A stretch of 64,000 bases of DNA from positions 11,946 through 75,945 of the forward strand of contig JBAZZL010000002.1 in the NCBI GenBank assembly GCA_041658785.1, in the 5' to 3' direction. Both the position numbers and the translations under genes were made by a program. The first letter of the stretch is position 1; each line of letters starts with the position of its first letter. The stretch comes from JAHJGG01 sp041658785. GTDB lineage: Bacteria; Patescibacteriota; Patescibacteriia; Magasanikbacterales; UBA922. Below, in pieces: positions 15,863 through 24,470 of this stretch. A model generated the notes under the pieces. The model saw only the letters and a program-made list of their open reading frames with translations. It ran no database searches and had not been told where the DNA came from.

Positions 15863-16900
15863 GTCTTCGTCTTCCGGCCAGCGATAATTCTCAAACACCC
15901 ACTTCGCGATATCGCGCGCTTCGGTAAACCTCGCTTCATGCCTGTCTGCGCCCAATACAACAACATTTAACCAATGCTCTGCCTCATCTCCGATCTGAAC
16001 TGCAAAATTATATCCGGCGGCCGGCGTATAACCTGTTTTTCCTCCGCTTAAATTAAAAAATTTATGTTGTATCCAGCCCAATAAAAGCCAATCTGTATTC
16101 CATATATGATGCGACTTGCGGCGTTCTCGAGAATACAAAGTCAGCTCTTTCTTGATTATTGTTTCCTTTATTTTCTGTTTTGTCAGCGCTTCATCAAGTA
16201 AAATAGAAACATCAGATGCGGTTGACACATTCTCATCATCTAGGCCGGTTGGATCTGCAAACCGCGTATTACTCATCCCGAGCTCCAGCGCTTTTTGGTT
16301 CATGCGCTCGATAAAAGCCTCTTCTGGCCAGTCCAAAGCATTGGCCAATGTCTTTATTGCTTTATTTGATGATCCAATTAATGCCGCATCCCACAACTCT
16401 TGGAGAGTATATGAATCAAAAGCATACATATGAGTATCAAGAGAATCTGCGCCAATCACCTCTGTAGTCGTTGACCAATCGATATCTTTTTCTAAAAGAA
16501 CCAGCGCGCTCATCAGTTTTGTAATACTGGCAATCGGCCTTGCTTGGTATGGATTTTTGCTGTACAACAATGCCCCTGTTTCACGATCTTTAACAACCAT
16601 GCTTGCGGCGGTAAAAGTCTCTTCTGGCAACATCTCGCCGATCAATTCAGGCCGTTGCGGTTCTTGAATTTTAGGAGGCGCAACTGTAATATCCCCGCCA
16701 GTTTGGGTTTCTGTTTCTGGTATGACCAGCGTTTTTGGCAAAAGCTGTCTGGCAAATTCCGCCTGTTCAGGAGTGATCTGTATAAATTTGATACTGGCCG
16801 CAATACCGATACCCAAGAATAAAATTCCCGCGCTAAGAACATTGCGCCATTTATTTGACTGGTCTTTTATCGGATCTGGCGGTAAAAAAGTATTGGACAT
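15860..16900 (-). CDS. D-alanyl-D-alanine carboxypeptidase (peptidase S11)
   Basis: 346 residues from the ATG at 16900 (MSNTFLPPDPIKDQSNKW). A longer reading frame to 17020 would overlap scpB and is rejected. One N-terminal membrane helix (about 23-43) anchors or exports the protein. The three penicillin-binding motifs are visible: S-x-x-K in IASITKLMS, S-x-N in GSSNKAI and K-T-G in SGGKTGYTP. The enzyme trims the terminal D-alanine of peptidoglycan stem peptides outside the membrane, so this organism makes a conventional cell wall. It lacks the typical C-terminal amphipathic anchor domain of PBP5. It lies downstream of scpA-scpB. Confidence 0.93.
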   Translation of the reverse strand: MSNTFLPPDPIKDQSNKWRNVLSAGILFLGIGIAASIKFIQITPEQAEFARQLLPKTLVIPETETQTGGDITVAPPKIQEPQRPELIGEMLPEETFTAASMVVKDRETGALLYSKNPYQARPIASITKLMSALVLLEKDIDWSTTTEVIGADSLDTHMYAFDSYTLQELWDAALIGSSNKAIKTLANALDWPEEAFIERMNQKALELGMSNTRFADPTGLDDENVSTASDVSILLDEALTKQKIKETIIKKELTLYSRERRKSHHIWNTDWLLLGWIQHKFFNLSGGKTGYTPAAGYNFAVQIGDEAEHWLNVVVLGADRHEARFTEARDIAKWVFENYRWPEDED

Positions 16901-16968
16901 AATGACTAGAGGAGTGAAGCCGCTCCAAAAAACTATAATTAAATTTCGTAATTCAAAGTAAATTAATA

Positions 16969-17520
16969 CTAATCGTTGATATTTGGCGGTGGTTGGCTCT
17001 CCAATATCCGCCCCAAACATTCATGAGTGTGTAAATTATCATATTCTGGCAATTCCTCAACTGAAGTAATCCCAAGCTGGCGCAGAGCATCAAACGATAG
17101 TGTGTACACCATCGCCAACCTTCCATCGTCCTGCTTTTCCTCAATTAATCCGCGCATCAAAAGATTGCGCAAAATTATCGCGCAATTTACTCCGCGAATC
17201 TGTTCAAGCTCTGGTCTGGTAATCGGACTGCGATAAGCAATCACAGTCAAAGTTTCTAATTGCGGCTTAGTTAACTCGCCAGCAACTTCATCTTTGATAA
17301 ATACCCGAATTGCGTCAGCATTTTTGGGATTTGTGCCCATTTGCACAGTTTCTCCATCAACAAAAAGATGGATCCCGGATTCCTCGCGGTTATATTTCAT
17401 TTTAAGCGTCTCAATTGCCCCTCCCACATCAGCAACATTTTTTCCAATCGCCCTTGCAATTGCTTCAAAAGCCAACGGCTTTGATGCGACAAAGAGAATT
17501 GATTCAATTTTGTCTAACAT
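16969..17520 (-). CDS. scpB: Segregation and condensation protein B
   Basis: 183 residues made of two winged-helix domains. MLDKIESILFVASKPLAFEA opens the first; TLTVIAYRSPITRPELEQIR with GVNCAIILRNLLMRGLI is the conserved second-domain core. ScpB with ScpA and SMC forms the bacterial condensin that compacts and segregates the chromosome. It is downstream of scpA in the same direction, separated by 119 bases. The C-terminus ends QPPPNIND, a short tail beyond the fold. Confidence 0.95.
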   Translation of the reverse strand: MLDKIESILFVASKPLAFEAIARAIGKNVADVGGAIETLKMKYNREESGIHLFVDGETVQMGTNPKNADAIRVFIKDEVAGELTKPQLETLTVIAYRSPITRPELEQIRGVNCAIILRNLLMRGLIEEKQDDGRLAMVYTLSFDALRQLGITSVEELPEYDNLHTHECLGRILESQPPPNIND

Positions 17521-17639
17521 ATTTGCTTATTCTCCTTTTTTTATATACCCCTTCGCCTTACTAATTCCGATTTTGCAAAAATTAAATTCCAATTATTTTA
17601 TTAAGTTTTAACTATGATTTAACGTTAGGCTTCGGAGTA

Positions 17640-18344
17640 TTATACGGAATTAAAATAACAATTGAGTATAATAATATCTCCAAATACTTCATCCTGTCTC
17701 AACCCGACAACTTTCAGCTTCACAAGTTCTAACAATGCCAAAAAACCAACAATTACCTCTGTCCTATTTTGGCTGTTTTTTAGAACTTCGCCAAACAAAA
17801 AAGATTTTTTATTCTTTAATAGCCGTCGGATATAATCAACCTTCTCTTTCAACGAAATAGCTTTGTCTATTTGCGTATACGGCAGCGCTTTCGGCGGCTT
17901 TAATCTGTTTAACAATTGTACCATACTTTCGCGCAAGGAATCTAGGCTAAGATTTATTGGCAAAACAAATATTTCCACTTTTCTGGGGAGTTCAATTCTA
18001 AATACTCCACACCGGCTATTAAGCCACAATTTATTGACCTTTTTACTTGCTTCAACAAACGCCCGATAAAGCTTCAACTGCTCTTCCAGACTCTCTGTTT
18101 CTTCTTCCTCTGGCGCAAATTGCGGCAAAAGACGGCTTGATTTCAACAACAAAAGTTTAGCTGCCACCACAAGAAAATCAGCCAGATCCTCAGGATTTTT
18201 CTTTTCCAACGAATCTAAATAATAAAGATATTGTTCAGTTACTTCGGAAATCGCGATCTCGCTGATATCAAGCTTTTTTTCGCCAATTAGAGAAAGAAGC
18301 AAGTCATACGGCCCTTCAAATTGTTTAAGTTTGATAATTTTCAT
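17640..18344 (-). CDS. scpA: Segregation and condensation protein A
   Basis: 234 residues, the kleisin of the SMC-ScpAB complex. The N-terminus IIKLKQFEGPYDLLLSLI is the standard ScpA opening, followed by LDISEIAISEVTEQYLYYLD and DFLVVAAKLLLLKSSRLLP. The C-terminal winged helix contains VVGFLALLELVKLK. Its start codon overlaps the stop of the upstream membrane-protein gene by 4 bases, indicating translational coupling. The gap to scpB (17521-17639) contains no gene. Confidence 0.95.
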   Translation of the reverse strand: MKIIKLKQFEGPYDLLLSLIGEKKLDISEIAISEVTEQYLYYLDSLEKKNPEDLADFLVVAAKLLLLKSSRLLPQFAPEEEETESLEEQLKLYRAFVEASKKVNKLWLNSRCGVFRIELPRKVEIFVLPINLSLDSLRESMVQLLNRLKPPKALPYTQIDKAISLKEKVDYIRRLLKNKKSFLFGEVLKNSQNRTEVIVGFLALLELVKLKVVGLRQDEVFGDIIILNCYFNSV

Positions 18345-20071
18345 AATTCCTTTGGTTGAAATACCGTGTAATTTTTGTTTTCAAACTTTTTATCAAAATA
18401 TTCTTCGTTGAACAATTTTCTTGGGATATTGACAACCAATTCTTTGAGCTGATAAGGAAAATCGTCTAAATGAAAGTATATCGGATAATAATCAGGATCT
18501 CCAGTATAAAAAATAAATAAATCAATCGCTCCAAATGGAGTCTTTTTTGTTGCCCAATAAAATTCGTCAGGGCTATTTATCAGCGCCAAAGATTTGATAT
18601 AAGCCAAGCGCTCTGAAAATTGCGCGGCCGGGTGAGAATTGTGCTGGTTAAAATAAATAAAATCATTAAGCGGTAAAAAAGCGTGCAAAGGAGTCAGGCT
18701 GGAATGCAGGGTAATTTTTTTGTAAATATCAGCGTAATTATTCTCTAAAAATCCAATTAGCTCCTCCATCTTCGGCTCTAAAGCGCGGGCGTGTTCTCTG
18801 GTTTTCAAAACTTTTGTTTGGTCAGCAAAAGTACCAAAAATCAGCTGGGTTGAAAGAAAAATCAAACCAACAATTGCAACGCTTTGCTGCCACGCTGCCT
18901 GGGGATAACGTTTTTTAAGATATCCCCACAATCTTTCAATTCCATAAGCCAAAGCAAGCGCTAAAATTGCTCTGTTGAAAAAATAAAAACCTTTTGACTC
19001 TTGCAAAGGCGAGGCTAAAAATAAAATGGTAAAAAGACCCATCAACTGCCACAAATAAGAAGCGGCAAACAAACTCAAGAGTCCGCGGATATATAAATGC
19101 TGGCGCCAAATAATCAGCGCCGCGAAACCAACCATCATCAGCAACCCTCGCAAACTCAAATCAAACAACGGTCCGGTTGTCGCGATCCATTCGGTCACAA
19201 AAAATCCCAATTGCCAATTTTCCGACCCGCGCTCAATATAAACTCTGATTAGAGGCGCCCAATAAAAAGCGCCGACAACTAAAACTACAATGCCCGTAGC
19301 CAGTAAAGAAAAATATTTTTTATATTCAATCTTTTTGCCTGCAAATAAATTGAAGAGGGCAATGCCGATGGCGGCGAGAAAAAACCAAAAATAAAAAAGC
19401 AGAAACAATATCCCGCCTGTTATCCCAAAAACAATCACCCTCATTCCCTTCAGTTTATTTTGATGCAGCTGATAAATTAACAAAACGGTCCAAAGTACAA
19501 CCAGCGAAGCGCTGACCAATTCATATGGTTTGATAATAACAGCATCCCAATCAATAAAGACAAATAAAAAAATGGCTGATAAAAACCACGCCAGCGCTCC
19601 TGGAGCTTCCTTGGCTCTGTCCGCCATCTGATTCTTCAGCCAAAACCGCTTTTGAATTAAAAAAAATAAAACCGGATAAAAAACAATAGCGCCAACAGCT
19701 CCAATTTTTGCTATCTGAATGCCGTTATAATTCAAAAACTTTCCTATTAAGCCAAAAATCCAAAACCAAAGCGGAGGATAAAACGGCGGCAGAGACGCGT
19801 AAGCAAAATCAGACAAGAGGCTGCCATGGGCAAACATTTCATACATCGCGGCAATAGTAATTTCATCCGCTTCCAACCCCCAAAACATCAGCTTCATCTG
19901 ATGAACCAAAAAAAAATAAGCCAACCCGGAAGAAATCCCAATTAAAAACAAAAAATAACCAAATCTCCATTTTTGATAAATGGCAACGAGCCCTAGCGCG
20001 ATAAAAAGAAAAAAAAACAGCTTCACTGCGATAATGTGTTGTAAATCATTGTATGATAACAAAACATCCAT
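18341..20071 (-). CDS. Polytopic membrane protein, probable GT-C glycosyltransferase
   Basis: About 576 residues from the ATG at 20071. The extra N-terminal 21 codons of the longest frame come from an inverted repeat and are rejected. About 11-12 hydrophobic helices fill residues 1-430, with a soluble C-terminal domain after that. Near residue 73 the loop GLEADEITIAAMYEMFAHGS carries a D-E pair after the first helices, and LPPFYPPLWFWIFG follows. Acidic residues in the first external loop and a YPPLW stretch are typical of GT-C enzymes such as the arabinosyltransferase AftA family. It probably uses a lipid-linked sugar in envelope assembly; donor and acceptor are unknown. Confidence 0.65.
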   Translation of the reverse strand: MDVLLSYNDLQHIIAVKLFFFLFIALGLVAIYQKWRFGYFLFLIGISSGLAYFFLVHQMKLMFWGLEADEITIAAMYEMFAHGSLLSDFAYASLPPFYPPLWFWIFGLIGKFLNYNGIQIAKIGAVGAIVFYPVLFFLIQKRFWLKNQMADRAKEAPGALAWFLSAIFLFVFIDWDAVIIKPYELVSASLVVLWTVLLIYQLHQNKLKGMRVIVFGITGGILFLLFYFWFFLAAIGIALFNLFAGKKIEYKKYFSLLATGIVVLVVGAFYWAPLIRVYIERGSENWQLGFFVTEWIATTGPLFDLSLRGLLMMVGFAALIIWRQHLYIRGLLSLFAASYLWQLMGLFTILFLASPLQESKGFYFFNRAILALALAYGIERLWGYLKKRYPQAAWQQSVAIVGLIFLSTQLIFGTFADQTKVLKTREHARALEPKMEELIGFLENNYADIYKKITLHSSLTPLHAFLPLNDFIYFNQHNSHPAAQFSERLAYIKSLALINSPDEFYWATKKTPFGAIDLFIFYTGDPDYYPIYFHLDDFPYQLKELVVNIPRKLFNEEYFDKKFENKNYTVFQPKEL

Positions 20072-20083
20072 AATGAATAAAAA

Positions 20084-20160
20084 AGTAATTGGTAAATGGT
20101 AAATAGTAATTATCTTTACATTTTCAAACACCAATTATCAATTACCATTTATTAATTACT
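20084..20160. repeat. Inverted repeat of GGTAAATGGTAA-type units
   Basis: The left arm AGTAATTGGTAAATGGTAAA and a right arm of complementary CAATTACCATTTATTAATTA units are separated by about 17 bases. They lie between the membrane-protein gene and the winged-helix gene. Confidence 0.65.
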
Positions 20161-20165
20161 GTGAA

Positions 20166-20471
20166 TTACTTTTTCACAAATCGCATCTTCTCCTGCTTTG
20201 ACGCCAAAATCTCTCTCGCCCTCTCCCTTCCCTTTCTCGTCAATTTTACATCCGTAACAAACCACTTATGCGGCGTGCGCCGGCCGTAGCCAATTAGTAA
20301 TTCTTTGTTTATCAATCGCTCCAAACTATTGGTAATAATCCCCTCTTCGTACTTGGCAACCGCGCCGCTCTCTCGCTTTTCATAAAACTCCCGGAAAATC
20401 TTTCGGTCAATCTTTCCCCCTTTTTCAAAACAGCGAAGGATGATGTGTTTTTGGAGAGAGCTTAAATACAT
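20166..20471 (-). CDS. Small winged-helix-like protein
   Basis: 101 residues, basic, entirely alpha/beta-wing in pattern. SSLQKHIILRCFEKGGKIDR gives a first helix, then ITNSLERLINKELLIGYGRR resembles a recognition helix plus wing, and VKLTRKGRERAREIL matches the C-terminal LTxxGRxxA motif of MarR/PadR-like winged-helix proteins. It likely binds DNA; the target is unknown. Both sides are bounded by inverted repeats. Confidence 0.6.
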   Translation of the reverse strand: MYLSSLQKHIILRCFEKGGKIDRKIFREFYEKRESGAVAKYEEGIITNSLERLINKELLIGYGRRTPHKWFVTDVKLTRKGRERAREILASKQEKMRFVKK

Positions 20472-20479
20472 ATCTTATC

Positions 20480-20636
20480 AATTCACCTAATTCATCTAAT
20501 TGTCTAATTCACCTAATAAAAATTCCAATTTCCAATTTAAAAAATATTAACGTAGAGCAACTGGAATGTTTGGCATTATCTTATTTGAAATTTTATTAGG
20601 TGGATTAGGTGAATTAGACAATTAGGTGAATTTTCA
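20480..20636. repeat. ORF-less inverted-repeat element of the AATTCACCTAAT family
   Basis: The left arm (20480-20522) is a run of AATTCACCT/AATTCATCT/AATTGTCT units ending ACCTAATAAAAATT. The right arm (20588-20636) carries the complementary run. A spacer of about 66 bases has no ORF. The same arm family encloses the four-helix-bundle gene at 56662-57176, so this looks like an empty version of that element. Confidence 0.7.
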
Positions 20637-20639
20637 GAC

Positions 20640-22412
20640 TTACTTTTTCTCTGTGATCCTTATTCCCAACTCCTCCAACTGTTTCTTATCAACTTCCCCC
20701 GGCGCGCCAGTCATCACCTCTTCCGCCTGCTGATTCTTCGGAAACGGCACCACCGCGCGGATGTTTCTTTCGTTCAATAAAACCATGGCCAGCCGCTCAA
20801 TACCAGGAGCAAATCCACAGTGCGGCGGAGCGCCGTATTCAAACGCGTCAATCATGTGGCCGAACTTTTTATCAACTTGCTCTTTGGAATAACCGGCAAT
20901 GGCAAACGCCTTATACATTATTTCCGGATCTTTATTTCTAACCGCGCCGGAGGATAATTCAAAACCATTGGCAATAATATCGTACTGCTCCGCGATAATT
21001 TTTAACGGATCTTCTTTTTGGAGCGTCTCAAGTCCTCCCCGCGGCTGGGAAAACGGATTATGCCCGAAGTCAATCTTTTTAAACTCTTCATTGTACTCGT
21101 ACATGGGAAAATCCACAATCCACGCCCAGGCAATCATGTTCGGATCTTTTAAATTCATTTTCTCTCCCACCAATTCTCGCACCGCCCCCAGCGCTTTACA
21201 ACTCACTTCCCATTTATCAGCAACAAAAAACAAAATATAATTCTGTTTAATTTTGTTTAATTTTGTCAAATTCTTTAATTCTTTCAAATGCTCTTCACTA
21301 ACAAATTTAGAAATCCCGCCATCTAACTTCCCATCAATAACTTTAAACCACGCCAACCCCTTGGCATGCGCGCGAACAGCCGCGTCCAAAAATTCGCCGT
21401 CCAATTCGCTCCGGTTGAAACTTTCGCCGCCGGGAACAATCAAACAACGAACGTATTCGGCATTTTGGAAGACCTTAAAATCCGTCCGCTTAGCCCACGC
21501 GGTAACATCGGTTAATTTTAAATCAAACCTCAAGTCCGGCCGGTCGCTCCCGTAGGTTTCCAAACATTCTCTGAACGGAATGCGGGGAAACGGCTTTTGC
21601 AAAACTTTTTTGCCCGCCACTTCCTCGGTGAGGCCGATAAACAATGGCTCCATTTCCTGAAAAAATTCTTCCGGCGTCAGAAAACTCGTCTCCACGTCCA
21701 ATTGATAAAATTCACCGGGAGAACGATCGGCCCGCGCGTCTTCGTCGCGCATGCAGGGAGCAATCTGGTAGTATTTATCAAAACCCGCGACCATCAATAA
21801 TTGTTTATACTGTTGCGGCGCCTGAGGCAAAGCGTAAAACTTGCCCGGGTGGATCCGGCTCGGCACCAGATAATCCCGCGCACCCTCGGGCGATGAAACC
21901 GTCAGAATCGGCGTGGCAATATGCGTAAACCCGCGCCCATCCATATAGTCGCGGATGTACTTCTCCATCTTCGCCCGGAATAAAATATTATTTTTCAACT
22001 GCTCCCGCCGCAATTCCAAATAACGGTATTTCAATCGCAACTCTTCATCCTCTTCTCCCTTGCGCGCGTCAAAAATTTCAAACGGCAATGTTTTCGCCCG
22101 GCTCAAAATTTCCACCGCGCTCGCCGCTAACTCAATCTCGCCCGTGGCTAATTCCTTGTTTACCGTCTTCGCCTCGCGTTTTACCACTTCACCCGTAACT
22201 TTGATAACATACTCGTATTTTAACTCTTCGGCCGCGGCGTAATTTCCGGTCTTCTCCGGACTAAAAACCACCTGCGTAATCCCATACCGGTCCCGTAAAT
22301 CAACAAAAATCAAGCCGCCAAACTTGCGCCTCTTATGCACCCAGCCGGACAAGGTTACTTTTTTCCCGGCGTGTTTTTTAGTTAATTCTCCGCAGGTGTG
22401 AGTTCTATACAT
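20640..22412 (-). CDS. aspS: Aspartyl-tRNA synthetase
   Basis: 590 residues, the bacterial length with a GAD insertion domain. The N-terminal OB-fold anticodon-binding domain contains KVTLSGWVHKRRKFGGLIFV and DLRDRYGITQVVF. Class II motif 2 is CMRDEDARADRSPGEFYQLD. Motif 3 is PPHCGFAPGIERLAM. It charges tRNA-Asp. A separate asnS exists at 26533, so a discriminating enzyme is plausible. It starts with MYRTHTCGEL, typical of the family. A divergent promoter for a small RNA lies 10 bases upstream. Confidence 0.96.
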   Translation of the reverse strand: MYRTHTCGELTKKHAGKKVTLSGWVHKRRKFGGLIFVDLRDRYGITQVVFSPEKTGNYAAAEELKYEYVIKVTGEVVKREAKTVNKELATGEIELAASAVEILSRAKTLPFEIFDARKGEEDEELRLKYRYLELRREQLKNNILFRAKMEKYIRDYMDGRGFTHIATPILTVSSPEGARDYLVPSRIHPGKFYALPQAPQQYKQLLMVAGFDKYYQIAPCMRDEDARADRSPGEFYQLDVETSFLTPEEFFQEMEPLFIGLTEEVAGKKVLQKPFPRIPFRECLETYGSDRPDLRFDLKLTDVTAWAKRTDFKVFQNAEYVRCLIVPGGESFNRSELDGEFLDAAVRAHAKGLAWFKVIDGKLDGGISKFVSEEHLKELKNLTKLNKIKQNYILFFVADKWEVSCKALGAVRELVGEKMNLKDPNMIAWAWIVDFPMYEYNEEFKKIDFGHNPFSQPRGGLETLQKEDPLKIIAEQYDIIANGFELSSGAVRNKDPEIMYKAFAIAGYSKEQVDKKFGHMIDAFEYGAPPHCGFAPGIERLAMVLLNERNIRAVVPFPKNQQAEEVMTGAPGEVDKKQLEELGIRITEKK

Positions 22413-22421
22413 AGCCGCCTA

Positions 22422-22450
22422 TTGACAAGATTAAATTTAAATTATACAAT
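22422..22450 (+). promoter_or_regulatory. Consensus promoter for a predicted small RNA
   Basis: TTGACA (22422-22427), exactly 17 bp, and TACAAT (22445-22450; TATACAAT as written). No protein gene lies downstream on this strand until 23303. The transcript would start near 22457 and run into the hairpin-T tract at 22528. Confidence 0.75.
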
Positions 22451-22456
22451 ACAGTT

Positions 22457-22528
22457 GGAATTGACACTGCCTCAAATAGTCCCGTTCATCGGGTGCGTCC
22501 TCCTAGAGAGGTAAGAGGCAGTGTTTTT
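22457..22528 (+). ncRNA. Predicted small structured RNA (about 72 nt, three-way junction)
   Basis: Downstream of the consensus promoter, CACTGCCTC (22463-22471) pairs exactly with GAGGCAGTG (22515-22523). Inside are two small hairpins, CCCG-TTCAT-CGGG and CCTC-CTAGA-GAGG, giving a three-way junction. A TTTTTTAT tract follows directly, so the closing stem also serves as the terminator. There is no start codon with a ribosome-binding site. I recognise no known RNA family: it lacks the GGAA loop of SRP RNA and is far too short for 6S RNA. The 3' end overlaps the stop codon of the convergent DUF3800 gene, so it could also serve as that gene's end structure. Confidence 0.6.
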
Positions 22529-23157
22529 TATTTCGGCCAAATTTGTACCCAAATTTCTTTAGGAGAAATATATTGATAATACAAACTCCAATCTTTCTTA
22601 TTCTGAACTTTCCTGTTGATAATGCCGGAAACATAATCAGCTACTTGCAGTAAACTGTTAGCGGAGGAACGCTGTTGTTTAAATTTCTTTATCGGCCTCT
22701 TATCTCTATTATTTAACTTTGATCTTAGATATTTTCCCAAACTTTTCCGGAAATCCGGCGAGCCGGATCTGTCCAGCACCACGATTGCGTTGTCCAAATA
22801 AGGCAGAGCATTAGTAAAAGTCATCTGGCACGCATATTTGTAAAAAGATTCTTTGACGGAAAAACCCGGGCCGTACAGCTTGCTAGGATCTTTGTTTATC
22901 ACGACGGAAAAATAAGTAAAATGATACGGTCGTATCGCTTGCAAAAAAGCTTGGCGCACCCGCCTGGAATTATGCGTGAAATGAAATTCAAAATTTGCCG
23001 GATAACCAAGTTCTTTTCTCAATAACGCGACGCGCTTGTCGCAATCGCCGGCGATCTCATTATCCTGAAATAATATCATTGAAATTATAAAAAACTGACT
23101 TGAGCCCTCACCGACCTTTCGGCCAGTATCACCTGACTCATCGATAAATACGAGCAT
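22528..23157 (-). CDS. DUF3800 domain protein
   Basis: 209 residues. The N-terminus MLVFIDESGDTGRKVGEGSS carries the FIDESG signature of DUF3800, a family with an RNase H-like fold whose conserved acidic residues suggest nuclease activity. A later conserved asparagine/aspartate region is YLDNAIVVLDRSG and the C-terminal helix is LLQVADYVSGIINR (QxADxxxG). DUF3800 proteins are often found in mobile and defence contexts, but the precise function is not established. Divergent from the gene at 23303; the 145-base intergenic region contains both leaders. Confidence 0.85.
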   Translation of the reverse strand: MLVFIDESGDTGRKVGEGSSQFFIISMILFQDNEIAGDCDKRVALLRKELGYPANFEFHFTHNSRRVRQAFLQAIRPYHFTYFSVVINKDPSKLYGPGFSVKESFYKYACQMTFTNALPYLDNAIVVLDRSGSPDFRKSLGKYLRSKLNNRDKRPIKKFKQQRSSANSLLQVADYVSGIINRKVQNKKDWSLYYQYISPKEIWVQIWPK

Positions 23158-23302
23158 AGTTTTACTTCAAAATCGCCCTATTATTGTACCAATTCTCGGC
23201 TCTTTACGCAAGTTATCAACAGATAGGTTGTTTTTTTTTGCGGGGTGGTAGAATACACTGAAAGCGCCATTCGCTTTGTATTAACAATTTAATGATAGTT
23301 TT

Positions 23303-24043
23303 ATGTCACCAGGAGAACATCAAGGTTATAGACCACCCGACGCAGATAAACCTATCACAAATGATGGAGTAGAAACGCTAAAACGACAACGGGAAAAAAC
23401 GGCAGCCGCCTTAGCCGAAGCGGAGAAGGAGGAAGAAGAAGAGGCAAGAATAGATCTCGTAGGTGATTTAATAAATGAAATAGAAATAATAGATGATGAA
23501 CTAAGAAAAAAATATTGGTCGTCGCAAAAGGCAACCGAAAATGAAACCGTCGGTAGCGAGGTTCAGACACGAATCGCCGGAATAGCCGAGAGATTATTGC
23601 CAGAATATGAAGAGATGTTAAGAAGAAATGGCGGACAATACCACTATAGTGATGAACATGTCAATAAAGAAGGACAAGTCGTCCGCGAAACAAGAATTAT
23701 CTCTGACCATGAAGAAGTCGTAAAAAGAGCGTTAATCAAACTTGATAAAATCTGTAAAGGTGAACCCTACTGTAAAGGAATTCCCGCGGTTGAAGTTGGA
23801 GAAAGAAGTGGATATGTTGGGGAAAATAAAACCGAGTTGCGACAATTATCCGATGACTTATTTTTGTATACGGACTCTCGACTTATGAATAATGAAACAG
23901 GTGTATTTGACCCTGAAGTGCATCTGGTGAATTCGCAGGAAGCGCGAGAACTGCATGAGTCCTTTGGTGAAAAATCACGACTCAAAATTGCAGAATTAGA
24001 AAATCAAATGAAGGCAGGACAAACAATGTTGAACAAATTGTAA
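23303..24043 (+). CDS. Hypothetical acidic soluble protein
   Basis: 246 residues. A disordered charged N-terminus is followed by a coiled-coil-like stretch (about 24-75, ending in runs of glutamates) and a mixed alpha/beta C-terminal half. Two cysteines lie in CKGEPYCKG (CxxxxxC). No signal peptide, membrane helix or recognisable family. A ribosome-binding-type AGGAG lies just after the ATG, not before it. It is followed by a good terminator, supporting an independent transcript. Confidence 0.6.
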   Translation: MSPGEHQGYRPPDADKPITNDGVETLKRQREKTAAALAEAEKEEEEEARIDLVGDLINEIEIIDDELRKKYWSSQKATENETVGSEVQTRIAGIAERLLPEYEEMLRRNGGQYHYSDEHVNKEGQVVRETRIISDHEEVVKRALIKLDKICKGEPYCKGIPAVEVGERSGYVGENKTELRQLSDDLFLYTDSRLMNNETGVFDPEVHLVNSQEARELHESFGEKSRLKIAELENQMKAGQTMLNKL

Positions 24044-24075
24044 AAATAGCACGAATCAAAATCATGTATCAATCG

Positions 24076-24107
24076 CCGCCCTTTATCATTCAGGGCGGTT
24101 TTTTATT
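24076..24107 (+). terminator. Rho-independent terminator
   Basis: CCGCCCT (24076-24082) and AGGGCGG (24092-24098) form a 7-bp stem followed by TTTTTTATTTT. It ends the hypothetical gene at 24043. Confidence 0.85.
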
Positions 24108-24162
24108 TTCACCTCCCCAGCCCCGCCGCGTTGTTGCGGTCTGGTTGCTCCCCTCTTCGGTG

Positions 24163-24368
24163 GTAATCCGACAACTCTATCCCTGTCCCTTTCCCTTATG
24201 AAGGGAAAGGGAACCCATTAAGCGGGTTCAACTAAAATTCAATCATTAGGTCATTTCCCTTTAGAAGAGAAAGCGCGGCCTAACGATTGAATTAAGAACA
24301 AACCCTCTTAACGAGTCCTCCTTCCCTTCATAAGGGAAGGAGACAGAGGATGAGTTGTCGGGCTACCG
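24163..24368. repeat. Large (about 200 bp) imperfect palindrome, gene-free region 24108-24470
   Basis: The left half reads CCGACAACTCTATCCCTGTC, then CCCTTTCCCTTATGAAGGGA, AAGCGGGTT and ATTCAATCATTAGG. The right half repeats these in reverse complement order, ending GATGAGTTGTCGGGCTACCG. The whole could fold into a cruciform or long hairpin with nested smaller hairpins. No ORF is convincing across 24108-24470. The TGTCGGACTACC and CCCTTTCC motifs also appear inside the methyltransferase gene at 24950-25015, so this family can insert in coding DNA. Confidence 0.65.
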
Positions 24369-24470
24369 CCAGAGAAAGGCAGAGGATAGATTATTGGGCT
24401 ACCGCGAAGAAAATTTAAACCGCATTCGTTCAGTTTTCAACCTATCAACACCCCATCCCCCTTATCCACA

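Noticed and set aside
16901..17020. Longer N-termini for the carboxypeptidase, map, adk, secY, rpsE, rplC, rplV, rplB, rplN and rpmC frames
   Set aside because: The extra codons overlap neighbouring genes or come from repeats, and the conserved family start lies at the downstream ATG in each case.
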